Positions 17,397-25,174 of a DNA stretch of 64,000 bases are shown one piece after another. The notes beneath the pieces are model-generated. The model saw nothing but the letters and a program-made list of their open reading frames with translations, searched no databases and was not told where the DNA came from. The stretch is from an uncultured Gammaproteobacteria bacterium (GTDB taxonomy: Bacteria > Pseudomonadota > Gammaproteobacteria > Steroidobacterales > UBA11654): positions 128,168 to 192,167 of the forward strand of contig CACDKD010000003.1 in assembly GCA_902553145.1 (NCBI GenBank), written 5' to 3'. Made by a program: the position numbers and the translations under genes. The first letter of the stretch is position 1. Each line of letters begins with the position of its first letter.

Positions 17397-18841
17397 TGCT
17401 GATGCTAACCAGAATATCGTTAGTGGTTTTTATATTCTCACAACAAGCCTTGTCTCTTGGGCAGCCGCTTGATCAGAATCATTTTGGACAGATTACATTT
17501 GATTCTGAAAAGCCATTGATTGAAAGCTGGATCAGCTGTTTTCCAGATTGTTCCTTAGAAGGAAATGATTCGATTGAACTCAATAATGAGTCAAGGACTT
17601 TTTTAAAGATTTTGAACAGCATGGATGAATCTCTTAGTAGTTATCGGATGAGATCACAAAGAGCAGGCGATGACTTTGAAATCATTTACAACGCCACAGG
17701 GAATTCAAATGAAATCTCACAAATCACTTTCAAGAAAAGTGAAGAGAGTGATTTTTTGGAAGTCATTGTTCGATCGGATAAACAAATAGCATTAGAAATT
17801 GACTTAGAAAATCTTTTAAGCGAAGAGGACATATATGGACTGGGCGGTATTTATAATGGCACCTGGTTGGTAAGAGTCGATGATCAGGGCACTGAGAATC
17901 TTACAAGTTTAAGTGAAATAAAAATAGATTCTGGTTCATGGGTTGGCGCCCGAACAAGATTTTGGTCATTCCTCATTTCATCTCCAAATCAAAAGTTATC
18001 AATCAATGAAATCAACACTTCAAGCTCAAAATTAGTTATTTCTTCGATGTCATTAGATGGATTCCATAAATTTAGATTATATTTTGGACCTTTGAATACC
18101 AAACAATTGACTCAATTAGACTCAAAGCTTCGTGATCTTATGTACTCGGCACTGTGGGATTGGCTGAGACAATTATGCTTTTTTATTGAATGGATTTTTG
18201 TTTGGCTCTTAAGCATGACTGGAAATCCAGGTTTCTCGATCCTTTTTCTCGCGTGCATACTCAAAGTCATTATTTTCCCTCTGAATCAAATAGCTGAAAG
18301 ATGGCAGGATGATGTCAATGTGATTCAGTCATCGTTGCAACCCGAGATCAATGAAATTAAGAAAGTTTTTTCGGGCGAAGAGGCCAATCAAAAAATCATG
18401 AAACTTTACAAAGATAGAAATATAAGTCCCTTTTATTCAATGAAGAGTTTATTTGGTTTTCTGATACAGATTCCAATTTTCATAGCAGTCTTTGATGTCT
18501 TAGGAGAATCAATCTATTTAATGAATGAGTCTTTTGTATTTATTGATGATTTGAGTAAACCGGATCGATGGGCTTTACTGCCAATTTTTATTCCATTTTT
18601 TGGGCCTTCATTTAACCTTCTGCCATTGTGCATGATGATCATAAGCATGCTCAGTGCATTCCTGTATTATGATCGAAACTTGTCCAGTGATTTATTGAGT
18701 AACCAAAAAAGAAATTTGTACTTTATGTCTCTATTGTTTTTTGTTTTGTTGTTCACTTTTCCATCCGGGATGGTGCTTTACTGGACAGCTTCAAACATTC
18801 TGCAATTACTGCAGATTCAAATAAAAAAGGCCCTTCACTGA
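17396..18841 (+). CDS. YidC/Oxa1-family insertase paralogue with short periplasmic domain
   Basis: 481 residues. It has a signal-anchor (residues 5-22), a periplasmic domain of ~220 residues, and a C-terminal Oxa1 core from ~255 with the conserved LIQIPIFIAVF and FPSGMVLYW (455-463) segments. The arginine of the hydrophilic groove (R366 in E. coli YidC) aligns with K290 (ILKVIIFPL). There is no rpmH/rnpA/mnmE context as for housekeeping yidC, so this is probably a second copy specialised to the cluster. It overlaps the YejM-like stop by one base (TAATG), and its stop codon lies in the hairpin of the terminator. Confidence 0.82.
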   Translation: MLMLTRISLVVFIFSQQALSLGQPLDQNHFGQITFDSEKPLIESWISCFPDCSLEGNDSIELNNESRTFLKILNSMDESLSSYRMRSQRAGDDFEIIYNATGNSNEISQITFKKSEESDFLEVIVRSDKQIALEIDLENLLSEEDIYGLGGIYNGTWLVRVDDQGTENLTSLSEIKIDSGSWVGARTRFWSFLISSPNQKLSINEINTSSSKLVISSMSLDGFHKFRLYFGPLNTKQLTQLDSKLRDLMYSALWDWLRQLCFFIEWIFVWLLSMTGNPGFSILFLACILKVIIFPLNQIAERWQDDVNVIQSSLQPEINEIKKVFSGEEANQKIMKLYKDRNISPFYSMKSLFGFLIQIPIFIAVFDVLGESIYLMNESFVFIDDLSKPDRWALLPIFIPFFGPSFNLLPLCMMIISMLSAFLYYDRNLSSDLLSNQKRNLYFMSLLFFVLLFTFPSGMVLYWTASNILQLLQIQIKKALH

Positions 18842-18854
18842 AGGGCCTTTTTTT
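18823..18854. terminator. Bidirectional intrinsic terminator
   Basis: The 10-bp perfect stem AAGGCCCTTC / GAAGGGCCTT (18827-18836 and 18840-18849) has a 3-base loop and is flanked by an A run on the left and a T run on the right, so it works in both directions. It contains the stop codon of the YidC-like gene (18839-18841) and lies 30 bases beyond the end of the convergent PuuD-like gene. It closes the phosphonate cluster. Confidence 0.9.
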
Positions 18855-18870
18855 ACATCCAAGAGGTTCT

Positions 18871-19485
18871 TTACATCAAGAATCCGTGACCAGCGCCTAC
18901 CATGCTCATCAGCATTGGTATAGACAGCATTGTATTGGTTCTTGAAGCAAGGAAAGCAGTTCTCGCTGCTTTTGCTTTTTCTTCAGCGGTTGCTTCGACG
19001 ATTCCAAGAACTTTTTTCTGATTTGGCCATATCAAAACCCAAACATTGAATAGCATTATGGTTCCCATCCATGCGCCAATACCTATTGTAGTGGCATACG
19101 GATTTCCAGTTCTCATGCCCAGCTCAAAAGCGTCACCAAGAACGCCATTAAGATATAAATAAGTTGCACCAGTTAGCCAAGTTACGAGCGCCGCCCATCT
19201 AAACCATAGAAGCGCTCTAGGCGCAACATATTTAGTAATTGCTGCGGGACCTGGGCCACCTTCATCGGCATTTGCCTGTGCAATCGATGGTACTTGAACA
19301 AAATTAAAGTAATAAAGAAGCCCTATCCATGCGACACCTGCACCCACATGCAACCAAATTACTATTCCCTTTAAGCCGGTTCCCATTGCAAACGGTTGAG
19401 CGGCCATCGAGTTTACGACAGCTATAACTATTGCTATTGCCAACCCAGCTACAATAGTGCCAGTAATCTTGTCTAATGGATTCAT
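18871..19485 (-). CDS. PuuD-like (urate hydroxylase N-domain) membrane protein lacking cytochrome c domain
   Basis: 204 residues with about five membrane helices. The segment GIVIWLHVGAGVAWIGLLYY followed by FNFVQVPS is characteristic of the Urate_ox_N/PuuD family. The C-terminal cytochrome c part (CxxCH) of full PuuD is absent. Many marine bacteria carry this short form annotated as urate hydroxylase. Without the heme domain and without other purine-catabolism genes nearby, urate oxidation is uncertain. The start at 19485 is preferred to 19491 because AGGGG lies seven bases before it. It converges on the YidC-like gene. Confidence 0.65.
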   Translation of the reverse strand: MNPLDKITGTIVAGLAIAIVIAVVNSMAAQPFAMGTGLKGIVIWLHVGAGVAWIGLLYYFNFVQVPSIAQANADEGGPGPAAITKYVAPRALLWFRWAALVTWLTGATYLYLNGVLGDAFELGMRTGNPYATTIGIGAWMGTIMLFNVWVLIWPNQKKVLGIVEATAEEKAKAARTAFLASRTNTMLSIPMLMSMVGAGHGFLM

Positions 19486-19572
19486 AATCATACCCCTGAT
19501 AATTTTTACGAATAAAAGTATAACAATTTTTATTCAACTCAAACAAATCAGTCAAAAAAAATATTCAATATA

Positions 19573-19600
19573 TTTACAACATAAGAATCTATAATATAAC
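19573..19600 (+). promoter_or_regulatory. Sigma70-type promoter of grxD
   Basis: TTTACA (19573-19578), a 16-base spacer, and TATAAC (19595-19600), each 5/6 to consensus. An overlapping TATAAT lies at 19590-19595. The predicted start is ~19607, just before the TAGGAG ribosome-binding site (19608-19613) of grxD. It probably also drives aceF and lpdA. Confidence 0.45.
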
Positions 19601-19619
19601 CATAAATTAGGAGTGATTG

Positions 19620-19937
19620 ATGACACTAGATGAAAGAATAAAAGAACAATTGGAAGAATTCCCTCTAATCTTATACATGAAAGGCACGCCAGATTTTCCT
19701 CAATGTGGTTTTTCAGCAAAGGTATGCGGCATACTTAAAGCTTCAAACAAACGATTTGCTTTTGTCAATATTCTTGAAGACCATGAATTGAGAGACGGAC
19801 TCAAGACTTTCTCGAATTGGCCTACTTTTCCTCAACTCTATGTTAATGGTCAGTTGGTTGGAGGCTCAGATATTGTGGAACAAATGTTCGATTCCGGAGA
19901 ACTCGCTACATTGCTTGACTCTGTTCAGGAAACATAG
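19620..19937 (+). CDS. grxD: Monothiol glutaredoxin Grx4 (CGFS type)
   Basis: 105 residues. The ATG at 19620 sits six bases after TAGGAG and is chosen over the TTG just upstream. The active site PQCGFS places the single cysteine at residue 29, and WPTFPQLYVNGQLVGGSDI is the glutathione-binding region. Grx4 proteins bind a glutathione-ligated [2Fe-2S] cluster with BolA partners and deliver iron-sulfur clusters. A bolA gene lies at 48 kb in this window. It precedes aceF by 20 bases. Confidence 0.93.
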   Translation: MTLDERIKEQLEEFPLILYMKGTPDFPQCGFSAKVCGILKASNKRFAFVNILEDHELRDGLKTFSNWPTFPQLYVNGQLVGGSDIVEQMFDSGELATLLDSVQET

Positions 19938-19957
19938 TTTTTATTGGAGGTTAAGCC

Positions 19958-21268
19958 ATCTCATCACAAGAGAAAGTTTTGGTTCCAGATCTTGGTGATT
20001 TCAATGACGTAGAAGTCGTGGAGATGCATGTAGATTCAGGGGATAGCCTCAACATAGATGATCCAATTTTAACCCTTGAGACCGAAAAAGCAGCGATGGA
20101 TATTCCGAGTCCTTCTGCAGGCAAGGTCATTGAAGTTTATGTTCAAAATGGAGATAAAATTAATCAGGGCGATGACTTATGTTTGATCGAGGTCGAGGAA
20201 TCTAAAAAATCTGAAGCAAAAGAGAAAGAGATCACAAAAGCAGATACTGAGGAAGAGCCAAAAGAAATAAAAAAATCTCCTCAAGTCTCTCAGGTTCAGA
20301 ACCCAGGTGCTCAAGGTCAAAAAAGTGATCGGCAATTTTTCAATACTTCATTCAATTCTGTTCACGCCAGTCCTTCAGTAAGAAAATTATCTCGTGAGTT
20401 GGGCGTAGACTTAAATCAAGTCAATGGATCTGGAATGAAAGGACGCATTCTTCCAGACGATCTCAAATCTTTTGTCAAAGGAGTTATGAGTGGGAAAAGT
20501 GTCCCTGCTCAATCTGCACTTCCTGAGTTACCTATAGTTGATCATTCTGCATTTGGTGAAATTGAGAGCGTACCCTTAAGCCGAATCAAAAAGATATCAG
20601 GACCTCGACTTCAAGCCAGTTGGATCAATATTCCTCATGTGACACAACACGATGAAGCCGATATAAATCATCTGGAACAACTGCGATTAGATTTAAAAAA
20701 ATCGTATAAATCTGAAGGCATATCTTTATCTATTCTTCCATTCATTATTTTGGCTGTTTGTAAGTTATTGAAGGAAATGCCTGATTTTAATTCGTCTTTG
20801 GATCAAGAGAATTCATCACTTATCCATAAAAAATATATAAACATAGGATTTGCAGCAAACACCGAGAAAGGGCTAATGGTTCCTGTAATTAAAGATGCAG
20901 ATCAGAAAAATTTGAAAGAAATAACGCAAGAGCTTGTCAGGTTGAGCGAAGATGCCAGAAGTGGAAAGATTAAATTAGAAGATCTTCAAGGCGGGACTTT
21001 CACGATATCAAGTTTAGGTGGCTTTGGAGGGGTGGGATTTACACCGATTATTAATCCTCCTGAAGTCGCTATACTCGGAGTCGCTCGCGCCCAAATAAGG
21101 CCAATCATGATCAAAGGAAAATTTTTGCCTAGGCTCATTCTCCCGCTTTCACTTTCTTATGACCATCGAGTGATTGATGGCGTTGGCGGCATTCAATTTA
21201 CAACAGCCTTGAAAGGACTGCTTGAGAGTCCGGACTTATTTCTGGATGAAGAGGTGAAGAATGGCTGA
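19958..21268 (+). CDS. aceF: Pyruvate dehydrogenase E2, dihydrolipoamide acetyltransferase, apparent ATC start
   Basis: 436 residues from ATC at 19958. The layout is one lipoyl domain (lysine in ETEKAAMDI), an acidic/lysine-rich linker, a peripheral-subunit-binding domain (ASPSVRKLSRELGVDL) and the catalytic domain with SYDHRVIDGVGG. A perfect GGAGG at 19946-19950 is seven bases before ATC and no ATG is in frame upstream of the first TTG (19979). Starting at that TTG would remove the first strand of the lipoyl domain (EKVLVPDLGDF). E2 transfers the acetyl group to CoA. The E1 gene aceE is not in the window. It overlaps lpdA by eight bases. Confidence 0.92.
   Translation: MSSQEKVLVPDLGDFNDVEVVEMHVDSGDSLNIDDPILTLETEKAAMDIPSPSAGKVIEVYVQNGDKINQGDDLCLIEVEESKKSEAKEKEITKADTEEEPKEIKKSPQVSQVQNPGAQGQKSDRQFFNTSFNSVHASPSVRKLSRELGVDLNQVNGSGMKGRILPDDLKSFVKGVMSGKSVPAQSALPELPIVDHSAFGEIESVPLSRIKKISGPRLQASWINIPHVTQHDEADINHLEQLRLDLKKSYKSEGISLSILPFIILAVCKLLKEMPDFNSSLDQENSSLIHKKYINIGFAANTEKGLMVPVIKDADQKNLKEITQELVRLSEDARSGKIKLEDLQGGTFTISSLGGFGGVGFTPIINPPEVAILGVARAQIRPIMIKGKFLPRLILPLSLSYDHRVIDGVGGIQFTTALKGLLESPDLFLDEEVKNG
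20060..20088 (+). repeat. 29-base exact direct repeat, copy 1 (lipoyl-lysine segment of aceF)
   Basis: These bases encode DPILTLETEK around the lipoylated lysine of E2 and are identical, silent positions included, to 21354-21382 in lpdA. Confidence 0.85.
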
Positions 21269-22994
21269 GATAAGAATTCCCGATCTTGGTGATTTTGACG
21301 AAGTTGAAGTGGTGGAGGTTCATATAAAAGAAGGCGATAGTATTAAGGAAGGAGATCCAATTTTAACCCTTGAGACCGAAAAGGCCGCGATGGATGTTCA
21401 AAGTAACGTTTCCGGCGTCATAGAGAAAGTTTCTGTAAGCCTCGGGGAAAAGGTTTCGAATGGTGATTTGGTGAGCACTGTATCATCTGAATCAGAGACT
21501 GATCAAAAGCATGAATCCATCGAAAAGGAAGAAGAGCCAAATCGTAAAATTGAATCCACCAATCCAGTAAAAAAATCAACAGATTCAAATTATGATTACA
21601 ATCTCATTGTGATCGGTGCTGGACCAGGCGGTTATGCCGCAGCGTTCAGAGCATCCGATTTAGGTTTAAAAGTCGCTTTAGTCGATAAGAATTCAGATTT
21701 AGGTGGGGTTTGCCTTAATGTAGGATGCATTCCTTCCAAGGCTTTTCTTCATGCAGCGAAGATTTTAGATGACTCAAAAGATGCAGTGGTTAGTGGAATA
21801 AAATTCAATGAACCAGAAATCGATCTATCCAAAATGAAGGGATGGAAAAATAAAATCATTGGAGGATTAACCAATGGACTGGAAGGTTTAGCCAAACAAA
21901 GAAATGTCGATGTGATTCAAGGCACGGCAACATTCTCATCAAGGAATGAGATTGCAATTAACCATCAAGGCGAATCACAGACAATTTCATCTGAGCAATT
22001 CATCATTGCTGTCGGATCTGAACCAGCTGTGCTCAATTTTATGCCTGATGATACTAGGATCATAGATTCGACTGGAGCATTGGAGCCCAATGAGATTCCA
22101 TCAAATATCTTAATCATCGGAGGAGGAATCATTGGTCTTGAAATGGCAACCATATACTCTGCCCTAGGCAGCGAAGTCACAATCGTTGAACTAACCAAGG
22201 ATTTAATGCCTGGAACGGATCGAGATCTTGTCAGACCTCTAGAAAAAGTTCTGAAAAAGAAGTGTGATAAGATCATGAAATCAACTCAGGTGGTTTCTGC
22301 AGAGGCCACTGATGATGGCATCAATATATCCTTTAAGCAGGACGAAGAAGAATTCAGCGAGGTATTTCAAAATGTCCTTGTTGCAGTTGGAAGGAAATCA
22401 AACGGACATCTTCTTGGTCTGAATGAGATAGGTGTGAATATTGATGATCAAGGCATCATCAAGGTTGATCAACAATTCAAAACCAGTGTCGAATCAATCC
22501 TAGCTATTGGCGATGTGATAGGCGAGCCCATGTTGGCACATAAAGCCAGTTATGAAGGCAAAGTTGCTGCTGAGGTAACAGCGGGACAAAGAGTCAGCAA
22601 TGATGCCAGATGCATCCCTTCTGTTGCCTATACTGATCCAGAGGTTGCCTGGGTAGGGCTTTCAGAAGATGAATGCAAAGCCAAAGGTATGAATTATGGA
22701 AAAGGCGTCTTTCCCTGGTCAGCCAGTGGAAGGTCACTCACAATTGGAAGAAACGAAGGCATGACCAAGTTGCTTTTTAATAATTCAACCAAAAAAGTCA
22801 TTGGGGGAGGGATCGTTGGACCGAATGCTGGTGACTTGATATCAGAAATTGCTTTGGCTATTGAGATGGATTGCGACGTGAATGACGTTGCTTTGACTGT
22901 TCATCCTCATCCCACGCTATCCGAAACAGTCGCCATGGCAGCAGAAGTTTTTGAGGGAACGATCACGGATCTATACCTTAAACCCAGCAAATGA
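21261..22994 (+). CDS. lpdA: Dihydrolipoyl dehydrogenase (E3) with N-terminal lipoyl domain
   Basis: 577 residues, longer than the ~475 of plain E3 because a lipoyl domain occupies residues 1-75 (lysine in ETEKAAMDV), followed by a ~35-residue charged linker. The E3 part has the FAD motif VIGAGPGGYAAA, the redox disulfide GGVCLNVGCIPS, the NAD motif ILIIGGGIIGLE, AIGDVIGEPMLAH and the C-terminal catalytic HPHPTLSE. It reoxidises the dihydrolipoyl arm with NAD+. Lipoyl-E3 fusions are known in Neisseria and other Proteobacteria. It starts within the last codons of aceF. Confidence 0.95.
   Translation: MAEIRIPDLGDFDEVEVVEVHIKEGDSIKEGDPILTLETEKAAMDVQSNVSGVIEKVSVSLGEKVSNGDLVSTVSSESETDQKHESIEKEEEPNRKIESTNPVKKSTDSNYDYNLIVIGAGPGGYAAAFRASDLGLKVALVDKNSDLGGVCLNVGCIPSKAFLHAAKILDDSKDAVVSGIKFNEPEIDLSKMKGWKNKIIGGLTNGLEGLAKQRNVDVIQGTATFSSRNEIAINHQGESQTISSEQFIIAVGSEPAVLNFMPDDTRIIDSTGALEPNEIPSNILIIGGGIIGLEMATIYSALGSEVTIVELTKDLMPGTDRDLVRPLEKVLKKKCDKIMKSTQVVSAEATDDGINISFKQDEEEFSEVFQNVLVAVGRKSNGHLLGLNEIGVNIDDQGIIKVDQQFKTSVESILAIGDVIGEPMLAHKASYEGKVAAEVTAGQRVSNDARCIPSVAYTDPEVAWVGLSEDECKAKGMNYGKGVFPWSASGRSLTIGRNEGMTKLLFNNSTKKVIGGGIVGPNAGDLISEIALAIEMDCDVNDVALTVHPHPTLSETVAMAAEVFEGTITDLYLKPSK
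21354..21382 (+). repeat. 29-base exact direct repeat, copy 2 (lipoyl-lysine segment of lpdA)
   Basis: Identical to 20060-20088 in aceF. It encodes the same DPILTLETEK stretch of the lipoyl domain fused to E3. Confidence 0.85.
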
Positions 22995-23000
22995 ATAATT

Positions 23001-24149
23001 CTATGCTGTTTTGTTTCTGAAGAGTAAAAAGTAAATCAGAATTGACAATGCAATAAATGCCCCAGAAAAATAGTTAATCAGCGAGGGATTGCCAGTATTT
23101 AGAAGGGATGCAATGACCGCATGACCGATTGAAATTCCTCCCAATTGTGAAGCGGGAATCATGACCGAGTAATTTCCAGATTTATCAACCCCTGCAATCA
23201 TGCCCATTAAAAATGGGCCAACGAAGTTCCAGGCAACTTGAAAGCAAACAGCTCTGAGTGTAAATCCGATCCAGCTAATTTCTCCGGTAAAACTCAATAT
23301 GATCAATATTTGGACCGCCAGCGCCCCAAAAATTGCATGAGATCGGTCTACTTTGTCAATTAGGAATGAAGCCGAAATTGGACCAATGATACTCATTGCT
23401 GTGCTGATGAATAATGCTCTTCCTATGGAATCGCCGGTTAAACCATTGTCTATTCCATATGGAACCAGATTATTGAAAAATGGACCAACACCCATTTGCC
23501 AAATGATCATTATCAATAGACCTATAATTGGTAATAAAACAATCTTTGACGATTCATTTGGATTGGAAGCATTTACATCTTGCTGGTTTCCATCAGATAG
23601 ATAGGTCACAAAGAAAAGGCCAATAGTAGCCAGACCAATGGCGGGAACAATCATCCCTGAGATTCCATATTTTGTCATTGCGATTGGAACCAGAAGTGCA
23701 GTCAAAGACCCCATGATCACTTGAGCTGCGACACTGTAAGCAAAGTTTTGGTCTGGATTATTTGTGCGGCCTATGGCAGCCACGCCAAGAGAAAAACAGA
23801 CGCCATGCCCGAAGAGTCCCGTTATGAATCGAATGGCAACCAACAATAAGAATGAATTCTCATCAAAAGATCCAATGCTCGATAAAAAGTTCCCCACGAT
23901 GATGACCGCGATTCCAAAATATGCGATATTTTTCCATCTGTATTTTTTTATCCAAAAGAAACCCAGCATTGAAGACAATGCCATACCCGCGATCTCGGCA
24001 GAAGACACTAAGTTGGCTTGAGATTGACTGAACCCCAACTCAGAAATAATACCCCCAACAAAAAAAGGCATTCCAAAAACAAAGAAAACACCCACACAAC
24101 TAATCATGATGGCTGCAAACACTTCAAATTTTTTATCTGTCATGGGCAT
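23001..24149 (-). CDS. Major facilitator superfamily transporter
   Basis: 382 residues with about 12 hydrophobic helices, two six-helix halves and a cytoplasmic loop after helix 6 (SDGNQQDVNASNPNESSK). The first helix region reads FAAIMISCVGVFFVFGMPFFVGG, and the helix 2-3 loop is replaced by KKYRWKN rather than a strong GxxxDRxGRR motif. Substrate cannot be assigned. The start may be residue 1 or 3, both Met. It is divergent from nth with 26 bases between them, and convergent with lpdA. Confidence 0.75.
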   Translation of the reverse strand: MPMTDKKFEVFAAIMISCVGVFFVFGMPFFVGGIISELGFSQSQANLVSSAEIAGMALSSMLGFFWIKKYRWKNIAYFGIAVIIVGNFLSSIGSFDENSFLLLVAIRFITGLFGHGVCFSLGVAAIGRTNNPDQNFAYSVAAQVIMGSLTALLVPIAMTKYGISGMIVPAIGLATIGLFFVTYLSDGNQQDVNASNPNESSKIVLLPIIGLLIMIIWQMGVGPFFNNLVPYGIDNGLTGDSIGRALFISTAMSIIGPISASFLIDKVDRSHAIFGALAVQILIILSFTGEISWIGFTLRAVCFQVAWNFVGPFLMGMIAGVDKSGNYSVMIPASQLGGISIGHAVIASLLNTGNPSLINYFSGAFIALSILIYFLLFRNKTA

Positions 24150-24175
24150 TTAATTATTATGCTACATTTGGTTTT

Positions 24176-24829
24176 ATGAATAAATCACAGAGGGCAAAAT
24201 TTATCATAAATGCTTTAGATGAGGCATATCCTGAAACGCCAATCCCGCTCAATCATCAAAATGTCTATACTTTATTAATAGCGGTTTTGCTTTCTGCGCA
24301 GTGCACGGATAAACGAGTGAATGAGGTCACACCAAAACTTTTCGCTTTGGCATCCGATCCTCTCTCGATGACTAAGTTATCGATTGATACCATCTATGAG
24401 ATTATTAAGCCTTGCGGCTTAGGCCCCAAAAAATCAAAAGCAATCAGTGATTTATCGCATATCTTGGTCCACGAGCATGATCAAAAAGTTCCCCAAACGT
24501 TTAAGGAATTAGAGCAACTGCCAGGCGTTGGACATAAAACGGCTTCAGTGGTTATGAGTCAAGGTTTTGGATATCCTGCATTTCCTGTGGATACGCATAT
24601 TCATCGTTTGGCACATCGATGGGGATTAAGCAATGGGAAGAATGTTCAGAAGACAGAGAGGGATCTGAAAAGCATTTTTCCTGAAAAAGAATGGAATAGA
24701 CTCCATCTTCAAATCATTTATTGGGGGAGGGAACATTGTCAAGCAAGGGCTTGTTTTGGCCTTGAATGTCACATTTGTAAAACTTGCTATCCAAAAAGGA
24801 AGAATCCCATTAGACACAAACGTGGATAG
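24176..24829 (+). CDS. nth: Endonuclease III
   Basis: 217 residues (E. coli 211). The helix-hairpin-helix is ELEQLPGVGHKTA with catalytic K121, and PVDTHIHRLAHR carries D139, both aligning with K120/D138 of E. coli. It removes oxidised pyrimidines and cleaves the strand. The C-terminal iron-sulfur region has cysteines 188, 193, 198, 201 and 204, a spacing unlike the standard Cx6Cx2Cx5C. No Shine-Dalgarno is visible before the ATG. Confidence 0.92.
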   Translation: MNKSQRAKFIINALDEAYPETPIPLNHQNVYTLLIAVLLSAQCTDKRVNEVTPKLFALASDPLSMTKLSIDTIYEIIKPCGLGPKKSKAISDLSHILVHEHDQKVPQTFKELEQLPGVGHKTASVVMSQGFGYPAFPVDTHIHRLAHRWGLSNGKNVQKTERDLKSIFPEKEWNRLHLQIIYWGREHCQARACFGLECHICKTCYPKRKNPIRHKRG

Positions 24830-24832
24830 TAA

Positions 24833-25174
24833 TCAGCTGACTCTTTGTCCAGGTTTTGCTCCTTCATCTGGCGAAATTAAAAAGACGCCTGAATCGTCAT
24901 CGCCAGATGCCAGTAACATCCCTTCAGATACCCCAAAGCGCATTTTTCTTGGCTTAAGGTTGGCAACAACAACGATCAATTTTCCAATCAGTTCTGAGGG
25001 ATCATAATATCCTTTGATGCCTGCAAAAATTGTTCTTTCCTCTGAGCCGATATCCACTCTGATTTCAAGAAGTTTATCGGCTTCTTCAACATCTTTTGCG
25101 TCAATGATTCTAGCTACTCTCAAGTCTACATTGATGAATTCATCAAAATTTATAATGTTTTCTTTGTCACTCAT
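24833..25174 (-). CDS. Stand-alone tRNA-binding (EMAP/Trbp111-like) domain, split part of MetRS
   Basis: 113 residues matching the OB-fold tRNA_bind domain: [69 protein letters not shown] and a terminal GAKPGQRV. In E. coli this domain is the C-terminal ~110 residues of the methionyl-tRNA synthetase chain and drives dimerisation and tRNA binding. Here it is a separate gene whose ATG overlaps the MetRS stop (ATGA), so the two should be made together and probably associate. Confidence 0.88.
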   Translation of the reverse strand: MSDKENIINFDEFINVDLRVARIIDAKDVEEADKLLEIRVDIGSEERTIFAGIKGYYDPSELIGKLIVVVANLKPRKMRFGVSEGMLLASGDDDSGVFLISPDEGAKPGQRVS

